A stretch of DNA of 64,000 nucleotides from Rana temporaria (lineage: Eukaryota; Chordata; Amphibia; Anura; Ranidae), in NCBI RefSeq assembly GCF_905171775.1, contig NC_053499.1:85226669-85290668 (forward strand), read 5' to 3'. Positions 55,988 through 64,000 of this stretch are shown here, piece by piece. The notes beneath the pieces are model-generated. The model had not been told where the DNA came from, made no database searches, and worked only from the letters and a program-made list of their open reading frames with translations. Position numbers and translations under genes: made by a program. The number at the start of each line of letters is the position of its first letter. Within the stretch, counting starts at the first letter, position 1.

Positions 55988-58756
55988 ATGGCAAAGGATG
56001 TGAGCCAAGAGGAGCTAATCCATCTGGTCCAAGATCGCCCTGCAATATGGGATAAGAGGTGTGGAGAATATAGCGACAGAAATGTCTCTAATAAAAAATG
56101 GGAGGAAGTCTTTCAGACGGTGACACCGAACTGGCAGACACTAAGCAAAAGAGAAGGATTGGAACGTGGTAAGTAGTTTGTGGGTTATGGGGGGTGGGTT
56201 GTTATCTTGTAGTCCACCCATATGTCAACATCCATATCCACTGACCATGTCACCTGCCACATCACCTGCCACAAGTTGTGTATTGGCCACTGGCCACGTC
56301 ACCTGCCACGTCACCTGCCACAAGTTGTGAATTGGCCACTGGCCACGTCACTTGCCACAAGTTGTGAATTGGCCACTGGCCACGTCACCTGCCACAAGTT
56401 GTGAATTGGCCACTGGCCACGTCACCTGCCACATCACCCTGCCACGTCACCTGCCACAAGTTGTGGATTGGCCACTGGCCACGTCACCTGCCACATCACC
56501 TGCCACATCACCTGCCACAAGTTGTGGATTGGCCACTGGCCACGTCACCTGCCACGTCACCTGCCACAAGTTGTGAATTGGCCACTGGCCATGTCACCTG
56601 CCACAAGTTGTGAATTGGCCACTGGCCACGTCACCTGCCACATCACCTGCCACAAGTTGTGGATTGGCCACTGGCCACGTCACCTGCCACATCACCTGCC
56701 ACAAGTTGTGGATTGGCCACTGGCCACGTCACCTGCCACGTCACCTGCCACAAGTTGTGGATTGGCCACTGGCCACGTCACCTGCCACAAGTTGTGGATT
56801 GTCCACTGGCCACGTCACCTGCCACATCACCTGCCACGTCACCTGCCACAAGTTGTGGATTGTCCACTGGCCACGTCACCTGCCACAAGTTGTGAATTGT
56901 CCACTGGCCACGTCACCTGCCACATCACCTGCCACGTCACCTGCCACAAGTTGTGGATTGGCCACTGGCCACGTCACCTGCCACATCACCTGCCACAAGT
57001 TGTGGATTGGCCACTGGCCACGTCACCTGCCACAATTTGTGGATTGTCCACTGGCCACGTCACCTGCCTCAAGACCCAGGGCAGCACAAAATCTAAATAC
57101 ACCACTGCTATCATGGCACAACTGTTCTCCAAGTATGTGTTGTTTTAAATAGTATACGTACATTTAGGAGTTCTATGGGTTTATTTTATTTTCTGTTTCT
57201 TCATAGGAGAGAGTATCGTCACACGGTGGCGCTCACTACGAGATAGGTTTAGGCGGGATTTAACGGAGGAGACAAAGTCCCGCAGTGGAGCTGGAGCATC
57301 AAAATATAAAAAGGGGGCATTTTTTGAAATGCTCGAATTTCTCCGAAACGTGATGAGCGTAAGAAGGTACCTAGCCTATTTATTACATTATTTGACCAAC
57401 TGAACTACAAATATTAAACTTCATCCACACATATAAGTATCTGAATTAACAGAAATGCATAATGACCTAGTATGCATATCATAGTAGCTCATTATTAATG
57501 AATTGCTTACCTGAGATGGAAGTCCCCGTATAGGTCTTCTTTCCCCTCATTTATCACTGCCATCACTCCTTGAGTGACTGGTAGGTATTGGGGGTCATTT
57601 ACTAATGGCAAATCCACTTTGCACTGCAAGTGCACTTGGAAGTACCGTCACTGTAGATCTGAGGGGAAGATCTGAAATGAGGGGAAGCTCTGCTGATTTT
57701 ATCATCCAATCATGTGGATGCTAAAATACTCTTTTTTATTTTCCTTGCATGTCCCTCTCAGATCTACAGCGACTGGACTTCCAAATGCTCTGATAGTGCA
57801 CTGGTAGTGCAAAGTGGATTTCCCTTTAGTAAATAACCCCCACTGTGTTTCAGGGGGTGTTGATAGGTAACAGTCAGACAACTTTGTCTATTTTTTTCTG
57901 CAAATATGTTCAAACCAAGTATTCCAAAAGTGGTATGTAGGGTTTACCACAACAGTATACACACACATGGATCTATGTATTGTAAAAACAAGTCTGTATT
58001 GACCTTCAACCCATCTACCGACCAATATTTTACAGTACTGCCAGTAACATTAGTGAAACCGATATAGAAGCTTCACAGCCAGATCCCGAGGGAGAAAGTG
58101 GAGTGACTGAAAGTGCGGCAGCTGAAGATACCACTGCAGCTGCAAGACCCATTCGATCAACCCCAAGTGTGCCTGTAAGTATCGAACATAAAATGCCTAC
58201 TGTTGAAATATTGTCAAAAGATAATGTGCTAATAGATATATGTTCCACCCCTCAGATTTGTTCTGTTGCTTCAACATCGAAAAAGCGTCAGAAGAAACAC
58301 ACATTAGACGACGCCATGCTGAGTTTCATGGAGGAGATGAGAGGAAGGAGACCGGAATCAAACGATCCTTTTTTGGACCCTAATAACGAGGACGCATGCT
58401 TCCTAAGAAGCCAGTATCACCTGCTGCAAAAAATTAATCCAGAAAGAAAATTAGACATGCGCTTGGGAATCGGCCAGTATATCGGAAGTTGTCTAAGGGC
58501 GTCTATGTCAGGAGACCCTGTGCCCCCAGTTATCTCCCCTCCCCAACGCCAATTCTACCCCGATCACGCACCACCAGCTCCCTACACTCACCGTTTCCAA
58601 CCCAGCCCTATCCCCCATCATCACCGTGCCCCTGCCTCCACTGCCCAAAATTTTCTAGTCCCACCCCAGGCACCCAACTATGATCCCTCTCCTTCCCAGG
58701 GGACTTCACACTCTGATTCTTCCCTTTTCCCCGCCCCTTATTACCAAGACCTTTAA
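55988..58756 (+). CDS. Harbinger MADF (Myb/SANT-like) DNA-binding protein, three exons
   Basis: Exons 55988-56168, 57207-57366 and 58036-58756 join with consensus sites (GTAAGT, TTCATAG; GTACCT, TTTTACAG) into 353 intact codons. Residues about 8-110 are a MADF domain: EELIHLVQDRPAIWDKRC, then KKWEEVFQTV, then RWRSLRDRFRRDL and FFEMLEFLRN. An acidic linker follows, then a helical segment (DDAMLSFMEEMRG... LGIGQYIG) and a Pro/His-rich tail. In Harbinger systems this protein carries the transposase to the nucleus and to DNA. An optional 81-nt in-frame intron may exist at 58175-58255 (GTAAGT...CCCTCAG). Intron 1 holds a minisatellite and intron 2 a MITE. Best-preserved gene in the window. Confidence 0.85.
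56221..57069. repeat. Minisatellite in MADF intron 1
   Basis: Composite units of GTCACCTGCCAC (12 bp, one to three times) and AAGTTGTGGATTGGCCACTG plus GCCAC. Periods of 37, 49 and 61 bp follow from the number of 12-bp modules. Overlapping His/Thr/Ser-rich ORFs of up to 226 codons result from the repeat. Confidence 0.95.
57590..57841. mobile_element. Palindromic MITE in MADF intron 2
   Basis: Ends GGGGGTCATTTACTAA and TTAGTAAATAACCCCC, then AATCCACTTTGCACT/AGTGCAAAGTGGATT. About 250 bp and non-coding. It sits in a degraded relative of the 24564-24905 MITE (about 57440-57585). Confidence 0.88.
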
Positions 58757-59126
58757 TTATTATTTTTTTGCAAAGTTGTGATACCATACTACTTTAATAA
58801 ATTGGTTTTTGCCCCTTTTTTCGATGTCTATTTCTTATTTTAAAGATTTTACTATAAGTTACATTCTACATGTTGCGTTCATAAAGTTCAATTAAAAATA
58901 ATAGACTGCATGAAAATGTATTTTTTTTGGTATTTTATGTGAAAAGAAACAAACTGATATATCATAGGGACACCGGTAATGACAATTAAAGCATGAAAGC
59001 ATACAATCAGAAATGTAGAAATTAATTGGCGTTTTCACTATGACAACAAAGATCATGCAAATTAACTAAAAGGGGTGAAACATGTTACTAGCAAGGTGCA
59101 CATCATAAAGTGCCTCGTGACTGTTT

Positions 59127-60351
59127 TTACACATACTGATACTGCCACGGAACCTCTCCTTCTGGGGACATAAATTTTTTTGTAAAATTGTCACGCATGG
59201 TAATGGCAGAATTGTTGGGTTGCAGTCCAGAAAAGCGTACAGAAGGTAGGTCTATCTCGTCCTCTTCCTCAACAGAAATCCCTTCCTTCTCGCGGATGAC
59301 ATTGTGGAGGACACAGCAGGCTTGGATTGCAAGTTGGGCATTCTCCACGCTAAGTTGTATAGCGGTATGAAATATGCGCCATTTGCCGCTCAAAATGCCA
59401 AAGGTGCATTCAATAAGGCGCCTTGCACGACTCAAGCGGTAGTTGAAGATTTTTTTGGGGGTCGTTAAATTGTGCCTGGCATGAGGCCTTAAAAGATGAT
59501 GAGAAAGTCCAAATGCCTCATCAGCAACAAGAACATGTGGCAAATCTGGTCCTACAGTTGATGGTAGTGGTTTATCTGCTGGGAAATTAAAGTGTCCCTC
59601 CAGTATTCTTCTCCCCATTACTGATGCTGAAAATACTCTTGCGTCTGCATTAGATCCATAGGCTCCTATATCAACGGCTATAAATCTGTAGTTACTGTCG
59701 CAAATTGCCATTAGCACTAGGGAAAAGTATTTTTTATAATTGTAAAATTGCGAGCCAGATCCAGGTGGCACATGGATTCTGATATGTTTCCCACCCAGGG
59801 CTCCAACACAATTAGGGAATTGTGTTTTTTTCCAAAAGCCATTCGCAATTTCCTGCCACATGGTAGCATCAGGAACCGGCATTGCAGAAGACCGAAGCTC
59901 CTCCCATATTGCTTCACAGGTCTCATGTACTATTACTGATATAGTTGAGATTCCCAATAAAAAAAAATGGTTTAGTGACGTATAAGAAACTCCAGATGCA
60001 AGAAACCTAGGAAGAGTAGAAGAGTAGAAGAAATTACGAAAGGAATCCAACATTACACTGGACATAATCAAGCTAAATGGCTGGCTGGCTGGCTTACCTG
60101 AGGGTAATGAGAAGTCGCTCCTCTGGAGGCACAGCACGTCGCATGTCTGTGTTTGTCCGGTATAATCGTGGATGTAACTTTTCAAGCAAATAATCAAAGG
60201 ATGGAATCGTCATTCTGGTAAAATTAAAAAATTTAGGAGGGTAACGTCACAAATCTGCATAGTGAAGAGCAAAGAAACCCTCAGTTGGCCTTTTGAGGAG
60301 CATGGGATGTGCCCAGTACCTGCGTCTCCTCGCAGACATGTTCTTGGTCAT
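59127..60351 (-). pseudogene. Harbinger DDE transposase, nonsense and catalytic-site mutations
   Basis: Minus, exon 1 60351-60098, exon 2 60006-59127, joined at LITLR-FLASGVSY by GTAAGC and CTTCCTAG; total 377 residues, normal for the family. Seen: FNFTRMTIPSFDYLLEKLHP, NTDMRRAVPPEERLL, CVGALGGKHIRIH, VLVADEAFGLS and RLIECTFGILSGKWRIF. The first catalytic Asp (normally GALDGKH) is Gly156 (GGT for GAT, 59793-59795). Asp247 and Glu284 remain. Codon 35 is TGA (60247-60249), consistent with CGA decay. Without these it would be HARBI1-like. Its MADF partner is intact. Confidence 0.9.
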
Positions 60352-60579
60352 GCTTTTTTTTCTCCACACATAGTAGAGCATGACAAATGATGTCACATTC
60401 TCATAATAATTCCCCAAATCCATCGTAATAAGCAGTAAAGTACAGCAATGAATCAGGAACCAAACAGCCGGCTGTTAACATACAGCAAGAAGAAAGCACA
60501 AGGCACGCTGGGGGAAACAAAGAATCATGGGAAAATTCTTGAAAAGATGATTAATAAAGTTCTAAAACAAAAAAAATAA

Positions 60580-60740
60580 AAAAAACGGATCAAAAAACGG
60601 ATCGAAAAACGGATGGAAAACGGACGTCAACGGACGGAAAACGGAACGGAAACGGATGTAAACGGATGGAAAACGGACGAAAAACGAATGAAAAAACGGA
60701 TCAACTGAAGGGGAAAAAAATGATCTAAAAAACTGAACGG
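60580..60740. promoter_or_regulatory. Harbinger right subterminal AAAACGGA repeats
   Basis: A near-tandem run of AAAACGGATCG, AAAACGGACG and AAACGGATG units spaced about 9-14 bp apart, mirroring the left end motif in inverse orientation. Candidate transposase/MADF binding array. Confidence 0.7.
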
Positions 60741-60868
60741 ACATGTGAAAGACCCCTAAGGCACACCTGTGCAATAATTATGCTGTGTAATCAGCATCTT
60801 GATATGCCACACCTGTGAGGTGGACGAACTATCTCGTCAAATGAGAAGTGCTCACTAACAAAGATTTA

Positions 60869-61851
60869 TCCCTGGTTCACACTGGAGCGTTTTGACATGC
60901 GATTTGACATGTCATTGGCGGCATTTGCCACCGTCCTAATCGGTGCAACGCCGTATTTGCGGTGCTGCACTGATTTCAAAATATAGGGCCAGATTCACGA
61001 ACAATTACGGCGGCGTAATGTATCCTCTTTACGTTACTCCGCCGCAAGTTTTCATCGTAAGTGCTTGATTGCGTGTAATCTTGCGGCGGCGTAGCGTAAA
61101 GCCGTCCGGCGCAAGCCCGCCTAATTCAAATGGGGCGTGTACCATTTAAATTAGGCGCGTTCCTGCGCCAAACGTTCTGCGTATGCGCCGTTAGGAAATT
61201 TCCCGCCGTGCTTTGCGCGAAATTATGGCGCCCCGACGTGCCTTACGTCCTTTCGTATTCCTGGACATCTTACGCAAAAAAAAAAATTGAAATTTGACGC
61301 GGGAACGACAGCCATACTTTAACATGGCTGGTCTAAATCTAAGCCATGAAATAGCAGGCGTAAGTTTGCAACGGGAAAAACCGACTAGCGACGACGTAAG
61401 AGAATGCGACGAACGTGCGTACCTTCGTGGATCACCGTAAACAGCTAATTTGCATACCCGACGCGGAAAACGACGCAAACTCCACCCAGCGGTCGCCGAA
61501 GTATTGCATCCTTAGATCCAAAGGCGTACGAAGCTGTACGCCTGTCGGATCTTAGCCAAAAGCCGTCGTATCTTTGTTTGTGAATTACAAATAAAGATAC
61601 GACGCAGCAAATTTTAAAGTACGTCGGAGTATCAGCAGATACTCGGCGTACTTTTTCTGTGAATCTGGCCCATAGTTTCTATACTACTTTTTGTGATTTT
61701 GGGCCGAGATTTTAATTGACACCTGTGCAGAAACCTGCACAGATGTCTCTGAAATCTCGTCCGAAATCAGGACTGAAAGGTGGGAGTGAAATTGTGCGAG
61801 TTCAGCTGAACTCGCACGGCTTCATTCCCACAGCCCAGTGTGAATCTGGGC
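60869..61851. mobile_element. TTCACACTGG-type MITE with nested GATTCAC element
   Basis: Flanked by TTA at 60866-60868 and 61852-61854. Ends TCCCTGGTTCACACTGG and CCAGTGTGAATCTGGGC. Outer interior holds ATGCGATTTGACATG and TGATTTTGGGCCGAG motifs. A 686-bp element (60986-61671) is nested within. Inserted in Tc1 B. Confidence 0.88.
60986..61671. mobile_element. GATTCAC-superfamily foldback MITE (GGGCCAGATTCACG ends)
   Basis: Ends GGGCCAGATTCACG and GTGAATCTGGCCC, with ATA at 60983-60985 and 61672-61674. Interior has GGCGGCGTA, TACGCCTG and CGACG motifs like the satellite-borne copies. Non-coding. Confidence 0.9.
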
Positions 61852-61898
61852 TTAGACAGATTTGTGAACAATATTTGAGAGAAAGAGGCCTTGACAAT

Positions 61899-62634
61899 GG
61901 TATAACGTAACATAACCCTTATCTGCTAAGACCCACATTTTTACCCAACCTCTATCTTTAATAAATAACTGAGACCACCACTTTAATGTTGGAGTAAAAA
62001 ACTGGCCGTAGCAGCCTCCATTTATTTTAAATAACCTTTTTAAATATTAAATATCATTTTTTAACACATAAAATTATGTATACCTGAGATACAACAACAA
62101 CCTTTTCCTTTAACCCTACTAGTGCTGGACTTTGCAGGCACATTAACACAACTTGTAACCATTCTAAAACCTTTTTGAGCACTGCGGTACCTAACTTCTG
62201 GTCATAGGCCTCAAGCCGACAAACTGACTCAGAGACGACCACTGACCGCTGTGCCCCCATTAACAACCTCCCAGCTACACTCTGTAAACTGGACTAACAG
62301 CCCCTTCAGAACCCATATCACCTCTGGGTAATGGCATCCACTTTTGGGGTAATTACTTCTCCTGCAAACTCCAAACACCCGCCGCCGCCATGACATCTTA
62401 ACTTCGCACCTGTGTGGGAGAGACAAAAACAAGGAAAGCACCCAAAACCACCAAAACTTCTCCCCTCGTGTGCTTAGCCCGGGAAGCGGGGGGAGGGAAT
62501 TTATAACCTCCCCTCCCCTCGCTCTGCTACCTCCCTTGACCACTCCTACCGACCAGACCAGGGTTTAGTTAACCCTGTCATGGCCGGCCCTCCGCTTATT
62601 GCTGTGTCTTTCATTGCTCCGGGCCTCACTTTCC
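61899..62634 (-). mobile_element. Ngaro deletion derivative, minus
   Basis: Read on minus it starts GGAAAGTGAGGCCCGGAGC and AAGCGGAGGGCCGGCCATGA, as in the Ngaro 5' end at 6491-6545. It continues to GTCGGCTTGAGGCCTATG and GGAGGCTGCTACGGCCA, as in the 3' end at 13303-13470. All protein domains are missing. It is about 735 bp with both termini. It could be a MITE-like derivative or a recombination product. Confidence 0.75.
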
Positions 62635-63530
62635 TGACTGCTCCATATCAGCACAGCTGGGTATAGGCTCCGCCCATAATTCCTCCAGCTCTTAACTCAT
62701 ATACATTTCAGCCCACCTATAGCTTTGGCGTTCTTCTTTTTTCCTCCTATGTGCAGGATCTAGGTGTGCTCCTCTACCTGGCTGGTCTAAAGGGCTGGCC
62801 ATCCGTCCATGTGTGTGGATTAGACTGGACGCAGTCCCTGATGTCTCGGCTAAATTACCCGAAATCCACGGAGCCCAGCTGCTGGTCCTCTGGGCCGCTT
62901 TTATCATGGCTAACAGCCTTGTCTGGGGTCCGTTGGGTCCATGTAAAGTGGGCAGTGGTGTTGGCAGAATCTCCCCTATGCACGCTGTGCCGATATTCAC
63001 AATCAAAAAATAAAAAAAAATGGTTTGTATCCAAATGAATGCTGCATTGCTAGGTATTGATGTAACTTGCTCCCAGCAGCCACTATGCATAGCCTGAGCT
63101 CCTCCACAGGGTGTACTCTGCATAACAGGTGCACAAAATAACACTTTGTTCACACATGGTAATAACCTGTTGATGGCTTCTCATATTTGCTATTTTTTAT
63201 TGTGCCAAGCCCCTCAAAAGACCAGCATTTCCAGAGAAGATAGAGGAATCACCTGTGGATGACTACCGGAGCCAGCTATGGTCTGTTGAAATATAGGATA
63301 TCCTTTTATATTTCTTTGTGCTCTCCAGTTTTTCACCCCCCCCCCCCCAAAAAAAGGATAGAAGCATGTTTATGATGTCTATAATTCCCTTGGTTTGTGT
63401 ACATTGAAGAATATAAGGGGGAGGCGGACTAAGGTGACCATCATTTTTTTTAATAAAAAAAAACAGTTTAAAAAAAAAAATCTGTTATTTTGAGCCACGC
63501 TTGCCTTCTCTGACTAAAAAAAACCCATTA
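62635..63530. other. Unassigned sequence, no gene supported
   Basis: Mixed DNA with an acceptor-like TCCTATGTGCAG at 62744-62755 and an A-rich run at 63003-63020 which could be a retroposed tail. ORFs on both strands (95 and 153 codons) show no domain I recognise. C-run at 63337-63349. Confidence 0.45.
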
Positions 63531-64000
63531 ATTGCAGCCTCACTGTGCCACCAAACGCAGCCACTCTGCAATCACATTCAGCCACTGTGCCCATCAAACG
63601 CAGCCACTGTGCCATCAATTGTCGCCACTGTGCCCATCACATGATGCAGCCACTGTGCCCATCAAACGCAGCCACTGTGCCATCACATGCAGCCACTGTG
63701 CCCATCAAACGCAGCCACTGTGCCATCACATGCAGCCACTGTGCCAACACATGCAGCCACTGTGCCATCAATTGTCGCCACTGTGCCCATCAAACGCAGC
63801 CACTGTGCCAATCACACGCAGCCACTGTGCCATCACATGCAGCCACTGTGCCAACACACGCAGCCACTGTGCCATCAATTGTTGCCACTGTGCCCATCAC
63901 ACGCAGCCACTGTGCCCATCACACTCAGCCACCGTGCCATCAAACGCAGCCACTGTAACCATCAATTGTTGCCAGTTTGCCCCACTGTGCCCATCAATTG
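63531..64000. repeat. Minisatellite, GCAGCCACTGTGCCATCA type, about 21 bp
   Basis: About twenty units of CGCAGCCACTGTGCC plus CATCAAA, CATCACATG or ATCAATTGT. It continues past the window edge. The 137-codon His/Cys-rich ORF is a by-product of the repeat. Confidence 0.93.

Larger units (their letters stand above)
55568..60756. mobile_element. Harbinger transposon, 5.19 kb, two-gene
   Basis: TAA at 55565-55567 and 60757-60759 is the 3-bp target. Ends GGGCTCTTTCACACGTTCC and complement GGGGTCTTTCACATGTCC. It carries a MADF/Myb-like gene (plus, 55988-58756) and a DDE transposase (minus, 59127-60351), arranged convergently. This is the typical autonomous layout, but the transposase is mutated. 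Inserted in Tc1 B. Confidence 0.92.
55306..61898 (-). mobile_element. Tc1-like transposon B fragment, minus, split by two insertions
   Basis: Pieces at 55306-55567, 60757-60868 and 61852 to about 61898. Read without 55568-60756 and 60869-61851, it is one Tc1-like 5' half (GTGGCCAGCCTAAGGCACACC across the first join, AAGATTTAGACAGATTTGTG across the second). The 5' terminus is lost at the Ngaro derivative and the 3' half ends at Tc1 A. Confidence 0.85.

Noticed and set aside
56222..57152. Plus-strand ORFs of 180-226 codons rich in His/Cys/Thr
   Set aside because: Products of the GTCACCTGCCAC minisatellite inside the MADF intron.
62692..63153. 153-codon minus ORF and 95-codon plus ORF
   Set aside because: No recognisable domain, overlapping on opposite strands, and an A-rich run nearby suggests non-coding or retroposed DNA.
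63545..63958. 137-codon Cys/His-rich ORF resembling zinc fingers
   Set aside because: Made from a 21-bp minisatellite; spacing of Cys and His follows the repeat period.

Overview
The window reads as repeat-rich intronic DNA of an anuran amphibian, probably a ranid-type frog. The basis is the mix of Ngaro/DIRS, L2, CR1, BEL/Pao, hAT, Harbinger and Tc1 elements, together with many long foldback MITEs. There is no bacterial, viral or organellar gene content. The only host coding sequence I can support is one 110-bp minus-strand exon at 43552-43661. It has good splice sites and encodes part of a matrix-metalloproteinase hemopexin domain closest to MMP2 (gelatinase A), so much of the window is probably intron of an mmp2-like gene. 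Nearly everything else is transposable elements (TEs), nested several deep, plus satellite arrays.

Region by region. 1-5180: two foldback MITEs, a C-rich minisatellite abutting a G-rich one, and a piggyBac-like element. 5243-17226: a nest of a palindromic element, split by an L2 LINE with duplicated 5' monomers, split by a Ngaro tyrosine-recombinase retroelement (gag, RT, RNase H, recombinase, SGNH hydrolase), split by an inverted CR1 fragment. 17861-24563: a decayed BEL/Pao LTR retrotransposon cut by three MITEs. 26230-40998: a minus-strand hAT whose 5' flank is an ~8-kb satellite of 46-bp units with higher-order repeats of about 1372, 2191 and 2605 bp, carrying four copies of one foldback element and two of another. 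41003-45730: nested MITEs around the mmp2-like exon. 45809-55305: a Tc1 element interrupted by a 2.9-kb composite element and a second hAT, the latter with a perfect 8-bp target duplication. 55306-61898: an opposite Tc1 fragment interrupted by a 5.2-kb Harbinger and another nested MITE pair. 61899-64000: a Ngaro deletion derivative, unassigned DNA and a minisatellite.

Function. Most TE genes are broken. The clearest surviving gene is the three-exon MADF/Myb-like protein of the Harbinger (55988-58756), whose frame is intact over 353 codons. Its partner transposase (59127-60351, minus) has one nonsense codon and has lost its first catalytic aspartate. The L2 reverse-transcriptase ORF (14035-15714) is also open. 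I see no convincing new defence or metabolic system. The most unusual items are the hAT subterminal satellite with higher-order amplification, the L2 tandem 5' monomers, the Ngaro gene set and its short derivative, and a foldback-MITE superfamily seen in several subfamilies.
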